A stretch of 60,000 nucleotides of DNA, taken from NCBI GenBank assembly GCA_012295275.1, contig CM022674.1:14209874-14269873 (forward strand), read 5' to 3'. The first letter of the stretch is position 1; each line of letters opens with the position of its first letter. Shown here piece by piece: positions 22,677-34,929 of this stretch. The notes beneath the pieces were generated by a model that worked only from the letters and a program-made list of their open reading frames with translations, did not search any database and was not told where the DNA came from. Both the position numbers and the translations under genes were made by a program. This DNA comes from Chrysomallon squamiferum (taxonomy: Eukaryota > Mollusca > Gastropoda > Neomphalida > Peltospiridae).

Positions 22677-23299
22677 GTCGTGGAGAAACATATAAATATT
22701 TGATACGTTTAATACCATCACAACAAAATGGTGCATCGTTAAAAAAAACTGAAAATATTAATTGAGTTACCTTTTCATAATTATCTACCATAAATTTATC
22801 ACTTACAAATCTCAGTGGATTTAATTATAAACAAATTAAGAGTCAGTTAATTTCTTTTATTCCCACCTTCCCAACTTTTAATGACGTACATCAATCGTTG
22901 TTTTATTCAGTAGAGCCGAACAGCGTTTCGGAAATATACGAATATATCCGAACTAATCATAAGTACTTCCGAAGTATTCCGAAGGGCTTAACACGTTATA
23001 ATTTAGGTGTTAAAATGTCAGGAATCGTTGCATTTCTTTTCTAGAGAAATAATAAGTTGTGTTCTCTAGAGAATTTTACGTCTCTCTGTAAAAAAGAAGT
23101 TCTGACAGATGAATGTCAAAAGGGTTGTTGTTGGTCAGAAAAATGTTTAAGATATTAAAAAATTCATGAAAAACTGAGCGAGTTGAGCCGGGGGTTAAAT
23201 AGTTGTGACAAAAATACTGGCACGTGCAGTGACGAAGAAGTCACGAACTCACTCGACAATTCAAATCTATTTATTCTGTATGTAAAGACTCACGCAAAA
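22677..23299. other. AT-rich complex DNA
   Basis: Nothing is recognised except a short local duplication of TTCCGAAG near 22968-22983. Confidence 0.5.
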
Positions 23300-23640
23300 G
23301 CTAACACAAACACACATACGTGCGCGCGCGCGTATATATACATACACATAATTATATAAAGAAAAAGAAATATACATATATACTTATATAGACACATATA
23401 CATACATGTATAAACACGAATATATATACACACACATACATACGTACTAATATTCATGCAAACAGAAATACAGACTGAATGAAAGATACATTTTTAGCAT
23501 TACAGACTGGCAATAATAAAATCAGAGATGAAATATATAACACTAAAAAAATATCTTTATGCGAAAATAAGTATGAAGCTGACACACACGCGCGCACATA
23601 CAGACACACAGACACACACATATATATATATATATATCGC
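23300..23640. repeat. CA, CG and TA microsatellite patches
   Basis: A (CG)n core at about 23321-23331 and TA/CA runs to 23450, then CA/TA again at 23582-23638 after a short complex spacer. Confidence 0.85.
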
Positions 23641-24056
23641 AGACAGACAGACATCCACGGACACACACTCATACTAAAAGATATTTAGGTTAAAGAGGAC
23701 TGAAAACGTATGGAATATCAACTTTATTATCTTTGTCTAAACACATTATTTAAAATATCACACAATAATATTATACATCTGTTTAGTTTTGAAATATCTC
23801 GTGAAGACAATTAATGGATTTACCTATAACCTTTGCTGCAGCTAATTAATTATGATTCAAACGGCTGAATGCTTTGTTTGAATGAAGAACAGCGGAACCA
23901 TTCAACATCCGGTTTACGCTGCGACGATGTCGGATATCCGGTTTGAACACAGAATGTCAGATTTAATCTAAATGTTACTGGTAGAACGATTTATGTGTTT
24001 GTTTCTAAATTACTACGTTTTTGGTTGGTGTCATTTCGGGAATCAGTTAACATTAA

Positions 24057-24197
24057 AAACATAAAAATATAAATAATATTGTACTAAAACAACGGATTAT
24101 ATTTCAACTATTATTTTTTTTTACTTCACTTTTATTGTGAAGTGCGAATTGATAATGAATATTCTCTGTCTTATGTACATCTGATTAGATTTTGTGT
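24057..24197 (+). mobile_element. Copy A of an unnamed ~140 bp dispersed repeat
   Basis: Reverse-complement copy of 27246-27374. Shared blocks include ACATAAAAATATAAATAATA, GGATTATATTTCAACTATTA and ATGTACATCTGATTAGATTT. Copy A has an extra 11 bases near 24148 that copy B lacks between two GAAT repeats. No coding capacity. Confidence 0.85.
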
Positions 24198-24764
<567 letters not shown>

Positions 24765-24999
24765 GGGCAAAGGGTGAGAAAGTAAAATATATTGCTTATT
24801 AGTTCTATCTAATTTTAATTTGTTTTATTCAGGATTGTAGTAAGAAGTTAAGTTTATAATCACACACACTCTGCAGACAGCAAGCAGCCTCTCAGTGTTA
24901 CAGTCTCTTCTCAATACAAGCTACGTTTAAAACGTCTTGTCACAACTAAATCAGTGAAAATAAGGCTCAGGGCGAACAAGTCACGTCTCAGAATTGTCT

Positions 25000-25005
25000 T
25001 TTATT
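25000..25005 (-). terminator. Poly(A) signal AATAAA after candidate exon
   Basis: AATAAA on the minus strand, 8 bases downstream of the TGA of the candidate exon 25013-25173. AATAAA is common in AT-rich DNA, so the position is the only argument. Confidence 0.25.
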
Positions 25006-25012
25006 TAATAAC

Positions 25013-25173
25013 TCATTGTCGAGCGTTTTCACAACGACATCGCCACAACCACATCGTCACAACGTCCGAAAAAGGTGGAATTTTGCGAGGCTTTTGTTGC
25101 TCGTATTGACCTGTCGTGATGGACGAGCTTCTCTCCTTTGAGACAGTCACGTGACGGGCAGAGTCTGCGACAG
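25013..25173 (-). CDS. Candidate 3'-terminal exon of unknown gene
   Basis: On the minus strand a strong acceptor (pyrimidine tract ending CTTTTCTTTTCAG) ends at 25174. The next frame (phase 2) is open for about 52 codons to a TGA at 25013-25015, reading VADSARHVTVSKERSSSITT and ending VVTMWLWRCRCENARQ. An AATAAA lies at 25000-25005, eight bases past the stop, followed by GT-rich sequence, as expected of a final exon. Composition is mixed and unlike the nearby repeats. I do not recognise the protein and cannot see an upstream exon, so it may be chance or a pseudogene. Confidence 0.28.
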
Positions 25174-25311
25174 CTGAAAAGAAAAGACAGAAAAAAAAGT
25201 TTACGAGAAACTGGTTTATGTCACGTTTCTCGATCAATCGGTGAAAAGAATTAAATGATGAATAACAGTGAAACTCTAATTCAATAAATTGTAGTATTAG
25301 AAATATTAACC

Positions 25312-25358
25312 GTCTGTTTGTCTGCCCAGTGTCTGTCTGTCTCTCTGTTTATGTTTAG

Positions 25359-25390
<32 letters not shown>

Positions 25391-25480
25391 TTATCTACCT
25401 TTATACCTACCTATCGACCTATCTATGCACTGTCTACCTGTTCACTAATATACCTGCCTAACTTTCTGTTTGTATCTCCA
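25312..25480. repeat. CTGT/CTAT-rich imperfect microsatellite
   Basis: A CTAT core at about 25360-25393 with degenerate CTGT and CTAC units around it. Confidence 0.85.
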
Positions 25481-26980
25481 TTTGTGTCTCTCAGTTGGGT
25501 TCTGCCCTCGTTTTTTCTCGCTTTATCTCGTTCTCTCTCTGCTACAAAATCGCGTTCCTCGCTGTATAATCCCCACTCCGTGCTAATCCCCGCACCGCGA
25601 CGCGAGCCTGCGTCTCTGCTGCACCATTAACAAGCTTGGAGAAAACACAAATAATTAACATTTAGTGAAAATCCGGTTTAAGTTACGACGCCTCAGTTTG
25701 TTTATGATGATGCAGCTTAGCGCCGAAACGTCATCACAATAAATCTAAGCTGTGCATTTTCACGTTTCATACACATTTATCTCACAGTTACTCTGGGCGT
25801 GATTAATTTAAAAGGAAAAAGTACAAATATCGCGAAAGGAGAAATCCTGATAACAGAAGTGAGAGAAATTTGAAGTATGAGAAACAGATAAATGAAAATA
25901 CTGGAAGAAAGCATCATCAGTGAAATGATAATAATACTATCACCATAATCATTTGTTTATCATCATCATCATCATCATATTCATGCCGTCATCATCATCA
26001 TCATTGTTGTTGTTAGTATTTACTATTAGTTTTGGTGTAATTAATTTTAAAAGGATTTAGATCCACTTTTTGTTAAAAGTGAATTTGATTCAGTGACTGA
26101 TAATAATTAACTGTTACTTGGTGATGACAAAACTAATCAGTTGTGAAGTCTGCCACGTAAAAAACCGCTGAATTTTCATTCACAATGCAAAAGGGTTTAC
26201 ATTCTTTTCAGGTTATTTATTTATTTACTTTTATTTATTTTATTTATTTATTTCCTTCTTTTATTTTGTTTTATTTTATTTTATCTTATTTTATTATTAT
26301 TTTTTTGGTTTGAGTGATTTTCTGCGTTTTCTTCAAATATAATAACTAGTATGTAAAAAATTTTTGTAGACGAAATTACCGGAGTTTCTACTTACGCAGT
26401 TTTGCTATAAACTCAAAGTTTAAACAGATGCACACATCAATCAAACTTTGTCTGACGCGTTAATGTGATCTGTCTCTCTGTCTGTGTGATGTCTGTTGTC
26501 ACTGGAAAGGTATAAAGCATTATGTACTGCTTGGGGTTAAAGGGAAGGTGTAAAGATTGTCTGAAATGTCTTTGTTAGGTTCTCATTGTGTTAGTGAAAC
26601 TGATATTTCAGTTTGTGGGGCGATAAAATGAAATGAGCAGAATTTTGACTTTTTCAAAGAGAGAATGAAAGAGAAGAAAAAAAAAATGTAATGATATCAA
26701 GATTTAAAAGTACTAAATTTCGAAATTAAAGATGGCTGACGTTACCATGGTTAAAAAGACACAAAGATGTAAATCACAGGGTCTGCGGAGGGATCGCTAC
26801 AAGTGAAGCACACAGCGAGACACAAACACGAGTTCTGATAATTTACGTCAGCAGTTCACCAGTTTGCACCACCAGAACCGCTTTTTTGTTTAATTTTCGA
26901 CGATTTTGACAAATCTGTCTACACAACAAGTAGATTTTATTAACAAGAAAAAACCTGTTTAATCCAGTTTAATCTAGCAA
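25481..26980. other. Complex DNA, no supported gene
   Basis: It includes an ATC run at 25955-25982 and a TTTA/TTTTA-rich patch at 26210-26310. 25540-25620 is unusually GC-rich for the window. I see no element or exon here that I can support. Confidence 0.45.
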
Positions 26981-27016
26981 AGCAAACAAAACAAAACTAC
27001 ACGAAAAGAATGAAAA

Positions 27017-27084
27017 AATAAAATAAAATAAAATAAAATAAAGCAAACAGCCAAAAAAAGACACAAATATACATTTATTTGTAT

Positions 27085-27142
<58 letters not shown>
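27017..27142. repeat. (AAAAT)n patch and (GT)n tract
   Basis: AAAAT repeats at 27017-27042, then a spacer and GT at 27082-27142. Confidence 0.93.
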
Positions 27143-27145
<3 letters not shown>

Positions 27146-27238
27146 AGAGAGAGAGAAGAAAAGAGTATATGCAAGCATACCAGTAAATCAATCCATACTG
27201 CTATAAATGTCTAGTTATACCAGCTAACATGATGTATT

Positions 27239-27375
27239 GGATATTACACAAAATCTAATCAGATGTACATACGACAGAGAATATTCGCAGTTCAAAATAA
27301 AAGTATAAAGAAAAAAATAATAGTTGAAATATAATCCGTTTTATTAGTACAATATTATTTATATTTTTATGTTTA
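27239..27375 (-). mobile_element. Copy B of unnamed repeat, inserted in a minisatellite
   Basis: Reverse complement of copy A (24057-24197). On the left it abuts a lone fragment of the 25 bp minisatellite (AGCTAACATGATGTATT, about 27222-27238). On the right the main array starts. The 5-mer GTATT is present at 27234-27238 and again at 27376-27380, as a target duplication would be. The ends show no obvious inverted repeat, so the class is open (SINE-like or MITE-like). Confidence 0.7.
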
Positions 27376-27725
27376 GTATTTACTGTTTAGCTAACATGAT
27401 GTATTTACCGTTTAGCTAACATGATGTATTTACCGTTTAGCTAACATGATGTATTTACCGTTTAGCTAACATGATGTATTTACTGTTTAGCTAACATGAT
27501 GTATTTACTGTTTAGCTAACATGATGTATTTACTGTTTAGCTAACATGATGTATCTAGTGTTTAGCTAACATGATGTATTGACTGTTTAGCTAACATGAT
27601 GTATTGACTGTTTAGCTAACATGATGTATCTACTGTTTAGCTAACATGATGTATTGACTGTTTAGCTAACATGATGTATTTACTGTTTAGCTAACATGAT
27701 GTATTTACTGTTTAGCTAACATGAT
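27371..27725. repeat. 25 bp minisatellite, about 14 copies
   Basis: The unit contains TTTAGCTAACATGATGTATT followed by TACTG. The first three or four units have TACCG where later ones have TACTG or GACTG. Confidence 0.97.
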
Positions 27726-28271
27726 TTTCATTTGTGCGGAATGACATTTGCTTCGTATCCAAATATCCGTATCCGTGTAAGTACTGGTCCGTGTTCCTGT
27801 CCGGTCGTTTGCTCTCGAGTGAAGATGGCGATTAGGAAACGATTAAAGTAAAAGTCTATCAGTTGTTGTTGTGACACGTGTCTGTGAAACATGTTAGATC
27901 GGCAGCTCTTTTATTTGCAGTTGGTCTGTGCGTTTGTGCGTGTGTGTATGTGTGTGTGTTAGAGATTAAGAGAGAGAGACTGATATAGAGAGAAAGAGAA
28001 ACACAGAGTGAGAGACAAACAAAGGGAGAGAAAGAGAGATAAGGAAATCTGAAGAAGATATAAAAGAAAGTCACGTTTATTTACTTGTTCAAACGTGGGT
28101 CTAGAAAATCTCTGACATCAAAGACTGAATTGCGAAGTAATTAGTAATCAAACCCAGCTGAAGATTTTAATGAAGAGTTGTTATTAGATGTGAGTAATGG
28201 CAAAAAAGAAAAATACAAAAAATGTAGATTCATTTTGAGAAAAAGTCTCTTTGTGAGAAAATCTATTATTT
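27726..28271. other. Complex DNA, no supported gene
   Basis: Purine-rich patch (AGAGAGAAAG) at about 27968-28045. Otherwise unremarkable. Confidence 0.5.
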
Positions 28272-28935
28272 TCTTTTTCTTTTTTTTTTTTTTTTTTTTC
28301 TCTTTTTCTTTTTCTTCAACTCAGTTTTATGAGCTGATCTTTTTTAGTCTTATTTTTTTCCTCTTTATTTGTTATTTATTGCTGTGTAAGTTCCTGAAAG
28401 ACACTGAAGACGTTTAGGATCTGATTTTATTACATTATAGTTTTAATGACTCGTTATTTTTTCTTCTTTTATTTATTTATTTGTTTGTTTGTTTGTTTGT
28501 TTGTTTGTTTGTTTGTTTGTTTGTTTATTTGTTTATTTCTGTTACTGTTATTTTTTTCTGAATGACATTTATTTGAAAATCTGAGGAAGTATGTTGTATA
28601 TTTTTGGTCCTTAATAAACGAGTGTAGGAGAACGAGTTAGAACGGGAATAGCTCATCAGATTATAATTATAACGGAAATAGTAAGCCACAGTTATGACGT
28701 TTCCCAAAATTACTCATCTAAAACAAAAACAATAAAAAAGAAAAAAAGAATGAATGAAAGAAAGAAAGAAAGAAAGAAAGAAAGACAAATAAAAGACCTA
28801 AAGAAAGAAAGACAAAAAGAAAGAAAGACAAATGATTGCTAAAAAGGACCTAAAGAAACCTCTTTAAAGTCTAAAGAAAAACCCCCCAAAAACGTTTTTT
28901 TCTTTTTTTTTTTTTTTTTTTTTCTTTTTTTTTTG
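28272..28935. repeat. Poly(T), (GTTT)n, (AAAG)n, poly(T)
   Basis: Four simple tracts: T runs at 28282-28299 and 28909-28933, GTTT at 28477-28530, AAAG at 28755-28845, with AT-rich sequence between. Confidence 0.9.
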
Positions 28936-28958
28936 GAGAAATTACAGAGCATTTTCTT

Positions 28959-29305
28959 GATTGTTAAAGAAAACAGAGAAGGTAAAGAGTTGTTTAAATG
29001 ATTGTTAAAGAAAACAGAGAAGGTAAAGAGTTGTTTAAATGATTGTTAAAGAAAACAGAGAAGGTAATGAGTTGTTTAAATGATTGCTAAAGAAAACAGA
29101 GACAGGTAAAGAGTTGTTTAAATGATTGTTAAAGAAAACAGAGAAGGTAATGAGTTGTTTAAATGATTGCTAAAGAAAACCGAGAAGGTAAAAAGTTGTT
29201 TAAATGATTGCTAAAGAAAACAGAGAAGGTAAAGAGTTGTTTAAATGATTGTTAAAGAAAACAGAGAAGGTAAAAAGTTGTTTAAATGATTGCTAAAGAA
29301 AACAG
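28959..29305. repeat. 41 bp minisatellite, about 8 copies
   Basis: The unit reads GATTGTTAAAGAAAACAGAG, AAGGTAAAGAG, TTGTTTAAAT. Copies alternate TTGTTAAAG and TTGCTAAAG, and one has an inserted C. Confidence 0.96.
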
Positions 29306-29630
29306 CAACAAAAACAAAGTCAACCGCGTAGCAGCAACGTTACTCAGTTCACAGCGAACTCGCTCGTCCACAAAATTGACTAATCAATGGAGGACATGAA
29401 AGATAAAAAAATGAAAAATGAAAATGTAATTTATTACGTAATTTATTACATTTATCAGCAGTTACAGACGATTAACTTCAGACACTAATATAAAATATGA
29501 TATCCCAATATCCCGATCAAACCATCATACATTTGATCAGTCCGACACAATATACGAGAATTCGTTTTTGACGCCAGGTTGATAACTGATGTGAAACTGA
29601 AATTTAAATTAACTCTTAATGTAATGACTG

Positions 29631-29762
29631 TGTCTAAATCTGTCTTCTAGTCTAGATCTGTCTTCTAGTCTAAATCTGTCTTCTAGTCTAGACCTGTCTT
29701 CTAGTCTAGACCTGATTTCTAGTCTAAACCTGTCTTCTAGTCTAAACCTGTCTTCCAGTCTG
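29631..29762. repeat. 18 bp minisatellite, about 7 copies
   Basis: The unit is TCTGTCTTCTAGTCTAAA with single-base variants (AGA, CCT, TTC). Confidence 0.95.
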
Positions 29763-29937
29763 CTGTTATTTGAGAACTTCAGTTTTTATAACATTTTTTC
29801 GACTACTGTTATTTAAGAACATCAGTTTTTTACACTGCTTTACCGTTATTGCTTTCTTGTTACTGCTGTTCGTACTACTACTACTAACACCGTTACTACA
29901 ACATTTTTGTTATATTACTACTACTCTTACTGCTACC

Positions 29938-30555
29938 ACTACTAGTACTATTCTGCAACTATTACTAGTACTATTCTGCAACTAGTACTAGTACTATTCT
30001 ACAACAACTACTAGTACTATTCTGCAACTATTACTAGTACTATTCTACAACAACTACTAGTACTATTCTATAACTACTACTAGTACTATTCTATAACTAG
30101 TACTAGTACTATTCTACAACTAGTACTAGTACTATTCTGCAACTACTACTAGTACTATTCTACAACAACACTATTCTAGTACTAGTACTATTCTATAACT
30201 AGTACTAGTACTATTCTACAACTAATACTAGTACTATTCTGCAACTACTACTAGTACTATTCTGCAACTATTACTAGTACTATTCTATAACTACTACTAG
30301 TACTATTCTGCAACTAGTACTAGTACTATTCTATAACTAGTACTAGTACTATTCTATAACTACTACTAGTACTATTCTGCAACTAGTACTAGTACTATTC
30401 TATAACTACTACTAGTACTATTCTGCAACTATTATTAGTACTATTCTGCAACTAGTACTAGTACTATTCTACAACTACTATTTTACAACTACTACTAGTA
30501 CTATTCTACAACTACTACTAGTACTATTCTACAACTACTACTAGTACTATTCTGC
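29938..30555. repeat. 23-26 bp minisatellite with ACTAGT palindromes
   Basis: About 26 copies of a unit centred on ACTAGTACTATTCT followed by GCAACT or ACAACT or ATAACT. Many units contain the self-complementary ACTAGTACTAGT. Confidence 0.95.
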
Positions 30556-30627
30556 CGTTATACTACAATTTCACGTCTGTTACTACCAGTGCTACTAACA
30601 CAACTACACTACATCAATAGTTTTTAA

Positions 30628-30634
30628 TACTACA

Positions 30635-30667
<33 letters not shown>

Positions 30668-30687
30668 GCTGCTACTACTACTACTAG
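30628..30687. repeat. (CTA)n
   Basis: Trinucleotide run with two GCT interruptions. Confidence 0.95.
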
Positions 30688-31593
30688 GAAACTTTGATTC
30701 TACAAATCTGTTATCTAAACAGAGCTAACAAACATCTCAAGGACATAATTATGTGTTTTCTTTGATACTGATAATGATTAAAATAAGCAAATTAATGAAC
30801 GCCATAGGAACAAATTTATAATTGATGAAAAATGGCTGCAGTTGTTTCATGTTAATTAAATTGCGAAACTTGAGTCGTTTTCATTTCTAGTCAACGTTAT
30901 TCTGAGAAATTTATTTTTAATTATTTATTTGTTTGTTTGTTTGTTAGTTTTTTGTTTTGTTTTCTTTTTGTTGTTTGGTTGGTTTATTTATTTACTTTTT
31001 TTGTTTGTTTGTTGATTTAGTCATATTTCACTTTAATTACTAATTATTATTATTATTAATTTTTTTAATTTTTTTTTTGCATTTGAATATTTACTTCTTT
31101 GTTTTGTTTGATTCATCTTTTTATTTATTATTTTGTTCTTTGTATATTTTGTATTCATTTTTGCATTATTTTATTTACTGGTTTGTTTTTATTTTTTGTA
31201 TCTCTTATTATTTGTATGTTTTATATTTATTTGTTTGTTTGTTCATTTTTCATTTTTTTTTTTTTATTTGTTTGTTTTTTGTTCATCTACAAAGAACAGA
31301 TACCTCAATCATGCTGCAGGAAAAAAAAAAAATATTAATAAAGAAAAGAATCAAAACAAATCACAAAAAAAACAACAACAAAAAACGACTTTAAAAAATT
31401 TAAACGAATTTGTAAATACCTGAAATAAAATTCATCATCATTAAAAAGAGTTCAAACTGAAGAACACAAAAAGCTAACAGAAACATAACAAACAAGTTAG
31501 ACAAAGCACAAAAAAAACTAATTTAAAAAACTCAAACAGCTGCTTTTTCCTACACGTATTCTCGAAAAAATATAAATCCATAATAAGTCTAAC
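30688..31593. other. Low-complexity T-rich then A-rich DNA
   Basis: 30905-31300 is T-rich (TTTG, TTTA). 31320-31390 is A-rich. Overlapping + frames of 79-105 codons are Phe/Leu-rich translations of the T-rich part. Confidence 0.6.
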
Positions 31594-31675
31594 TGAGAAG
31601 AAGAAGAAGAAGAAGAAATGAAAAAGAAGAAGAAAAAAGAAGAAGAAGAAAAATGAAAAGAAGAAAAATTAATAA
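31594..31675. repeat. (AAG)n imperfect
   Basis: AAG units broken by AAATG and A runs. Confidence 0.9.
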
Positions 31676-31819
31676 ATAACAATAATAATAAAAATCAAAA
31701 AGATTAAGGAGGAGATATTAATATATATTTCCTTTCTGAACTTGGGCAACAAAACCATCAACATGTAAGACTTTGACTTTATACAAAATAATCTGAATTC
31801 TTTATATAACTGTACGACA

Positions 31820-32055
31820 GTAATAGTGGTAGAAGAAGAAGTAGTAGTTGTAGTAGTTATAGTAGAAGTAGGAGTAATAATTGTAATAATAGTGGTAATA
31901 ATAGAAGTAGTAGTTAGTAGTAGTAGTTGTAGTAGTAATGGTTGTAGTTGTTGTACTGGTAGAAGCTATAGTTGTAGTAAGCATTCTGTGGTAGTTCTAA
32001 CAGTTTAATGGCGCTAGTAGGTTTTGTAGTTGTAGAGGTTGTAGTAGTTGGTGTT
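31820..32055. repeat. TAG-rich imperfect trinucleotide repeat
   Basis: TAG, TTG and AAT triplets in mixed order. Confidence 0.85.
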
Positions 32056-32167
32056 GTTTTTCAATAACCTCAGGGAACATCGTTCAGAAACATCGAGATT
32101 ACGAATTACAAATGAGGACAGATCCGTTAATAAATAATTCAGACTGAAAACATTACAGAAGTCATTA

Positions 32168-32236
32168 TCCACTGTCGATATTTGAACCCGCTACCTGCGC
32201 GCCTCGGGCGCGACCGTTAACCTTGAAACAACGCCA
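32168..32236 (-). mobile_element. tRNA-like sequence, likely SINE head
   Basis: On the minus strand: an A-box-like GTGGCGTTGTTTCAAGG, GGTTAACGG, an anticodon-arm-like CGCG/CGCG stem with a 7-base loop CCCGAGG (32198-32212), AGGTAGC, then GGTTCAAAT at 32181-32188 as a B box. Position 33 is C, not the invariant U, and acceptor ends do not pair, so it is not a functional tRNA. CpG-rich compared with its surroundings. Confidence 0.45.
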
Positions 32237-33138
32237 CGGAACACAACAGCTGGAGCGGAAGGTCGGAAAACGTTTTCTGGACATTAACGCATGCGCAGCG
32301 TCCACGTAATAACGAAAAAAAAAAGAAAAAAAAAAAGAAGAACAGCCTGTGTACAACTCGCTGTTACTTCTGAGGAACCGAAGCAAAAAAAAAAAATTAA
32401 ATTAAATAAATAAAAACAATATATTTATATAAATCATTTATGTAAAACGGTCTTTTTTAAACTGTCGTCCTAAACTAACCTGTACATCTAGTAATATTAA
32501 TGATCGTAAAAAGGCAATAAGGAAATAAATGAAAGAAAGAAGGAAGGAAAGTAATGGAAAAAAAAAAAAAAAAAAAAAAAAATATATTAAAACAAAAAAT
32601 AATTTTAAAAAGGGTGGAAATTCTATTAATCAAACAAAAAAAGAGGACAAGTCTCAATCGTTTTTTTTTTTTTTTTTTTGGAAACATATTCTTAAACTGA
32701 CATTGATTTATTACAACATACTGAAATAGGTGAGTTATTTTCTCTCTAGATAATATTGATTAATCGAGTTTTTAGTCAGGTTGTGTTTCAGCTAAATAAT
32801 TAGTTAGCGCGTACAGCAAACATTAATACTCTTTGGCTTTTAAACATCAGTAAAACTGTCTTTTAACTAAAGTAAGACTTCCTCCCCCCCAAATAAATGA
32901 TTATTTTTATCTTTCTCATCTTCAGTTTTCTTCGTCATCTACATTTTAAATGTACAGGAAAAAGAGAAAGAAATCAGAAAAAATTAAAACAAAGAAGTGG
33001 GACAAACAGAGAGAGCGAGAGACAGAAACACTATGAGAAAGACAGAAAGAAAAGTAAAGAGAATGAAGAAGATAAGAAGAGTGAGTGAAAGAAACAGAAA
33101 GACAGAAAAAGAGAGAAGAAATATAGGAAAGGCAGAAA
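32237..33138. other. AT-rich DNA with A and T homopolymers
   Basis: A25 at 32558-32582 and T19 at 32661-32679 could fold back on each other. Overlapping Lys/Phe-rich frames come from these runs. No gene is supported. Confidence 0.55.
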
Positions 33139-33257
<119 letters not shown>

Positions 33258-33303
33258 GGAAAGCGACAGACAGGAAGAGTGAGAGAAAAGGTTATAACTG
33301 AAT

Positions 33304-33347
33304 GTGATGATGTTAATGATGTTGATGATGATGATGATAATAACAAT

Positions 33348-33386
<39 letters not shown>

Positions 33387-33390
33387 AATA

Positions 33391-33427
<37 letters not shown>
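33304..33427. repeat. (GAT)n/(AAC)n/(AAT)n
   Basis: Three trinucleotide runs in series. Confidence 0.95.
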
Positions 33428-33709
33428 GAAAGTTTAGCCGGAGACAACACGAGACATGGAATATCAAAGTTTAAAGTATACAAACACTCTCCATCCTCCC
33501 GGCTGTGTAATTAAAACGCTGCTGTTGTCGTCGTGGTCAGTGTACTTTGTCACTGCTGTTAGCATCAACATCTGAGTGATTAATTAGCTGAAGTGGACAA
33601 CGGTCGAGTGGTCAGAGCTGGTCACAGCTGGACGTAAGTTTATTAAAATTAAAAATTCAAACATATACACTTTGATGTATAGCTATTTTTATGTATGGAT
33701 AATTTAATG

Positions 33710-33711
<2 letters not shown>

Positions 33712-33763
<52 letters not shown>

Positions 33764-33772
33764 GTGTGTGCG
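33712..33772. repeat. (GT)n/(GC)n
   Basis: GT tract passing into a short GC run; a purine-pyrimidine alternation with Z-DNA potential. Confidence 0.93.
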
Positions 33773-33799
33773 TCTATATATATAGATATATATTAGTAA

Positions 33800-34064
33800 G
33801 AATATTAGTAGTAGCAGCAGTAGAAGTCACAGTAGAAGTCACAGTAGTAGTACTAATAGAAATGGTTGTAGTAGTAAAATAAATAGTCGTAGTGGTAATA
33901 GTAGTAGTAGTTATAGTAGTAGTTGTGCTAGCAGTAGCAACAATAATAATAGTAACAGTAATAGTTTGGTAGCTGTAGTACTCACAGAACCAACACCAGT
34001 ACTAGAAGTAATAATAGTAGTAATAATAGTAATAGTAGCAGAAATAATATTGTAATAGTAGTGA

Positions 34065-34123
<59 letters not shown>

Positions 34124-34124
34124 A
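33800..34124. repeat. TAG-rich trinucleotide repeat
   Basis: Imperfect TAG/AAT/CAG triplets ending in about 55 bases of pure TAG. Confidence 0.92.
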
Positions 34125-34620
34125 ATTTTTTATGGTTATAATATAGCAGATGAGTTGCTTTTACAACATGACTGCTTTTGAAGAAATGAGTTGTTTTTTA
34201 AAACATGGACTGGAGCTTTTACTGAATGTTAGGAGTGATTATCAAAAGGACTCGTCAGTGGAGTTGTCTGAATGTCCCCAGGATTATCAAAGCAGGACTC
34301 GTCAGTGTGACTGTCTCGTCCCCCGGGCTCTTACAGCAGAGAGTACGGTACACGCGGGTCGCTCTCTTTACGTAGAAATGTTGATTAGACTAAATATAGT
34401 ATGTTACGGAAACGCGTATGTGCCAAATCCGGTTCCTTTTCATTTATTTATTTGCTTGTTTACTTATTGAATCTGTGTACTTACTTTCATTTATTTATTT
34501 ACTTAATTGTGAACTTATTACTATTATTTAGCAACAGGAATTCTTACTGCAATTGTAATTTTTAATTATTATGATTATTATACTAGATCGTGTAAAATAA
34601 AATAAATAAATGTAATTAAT
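34125..34620. other. Complex DNA with short internal duplication
   Basis: GATTATCAAA...GGACTCGTCAGTG occurs twice (34237 and 34281). A 106-codon + frame from 34150 covers it, but shows no domain and ends in a TTTA repeat. I do not call it a gene. Confidence 0.4.
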
Positions 34621-34628
34621 TAATCAAA

Positions 34629-34755
34629 TAATGATGATGATGATGATGATAATCAAAAGAAATAGAAGAAGAATGATGACATGATAATGAATAAGATGAT
34701 GATAATTATAATGATGATCATAATGATAATGGCGATTATCATCATCATCATCACT
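34629..34755. repeat. GAT/ATC-rich imperfect trinucleotides
   Basis: GAT runs, then TCATCA runs, with AT-rich spacers. Confidence 0.85.
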
Positions 34756-34929
34756 GTCATGATAACAAAACTGTTTATTATCTTTGACATGAATGGGTTT
34801 CCGTATCTTTTTTTTGTAATAAAACATTAACAGTGATTAACTCTGAAGTTTCGTGTCTGCAGAGATCAGTTTTCGTATAATCGTGTGTGGTGAGTTTGTG
34901 AACAGTAACAGATTTTTGTAGTCTAACAT

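Noticed and set aside
32558-32679. A25 and T19 runs as a possible foldback element
   Set aside because: No terminal repeats or target duplication; two homopolymers in AT-rich DNA are expected by chance.
34150-34470. 106-codon + frame
   Set aside because: It contains a short internal DNA duplication and ends in TTTA repeats, with no domain or splice support.
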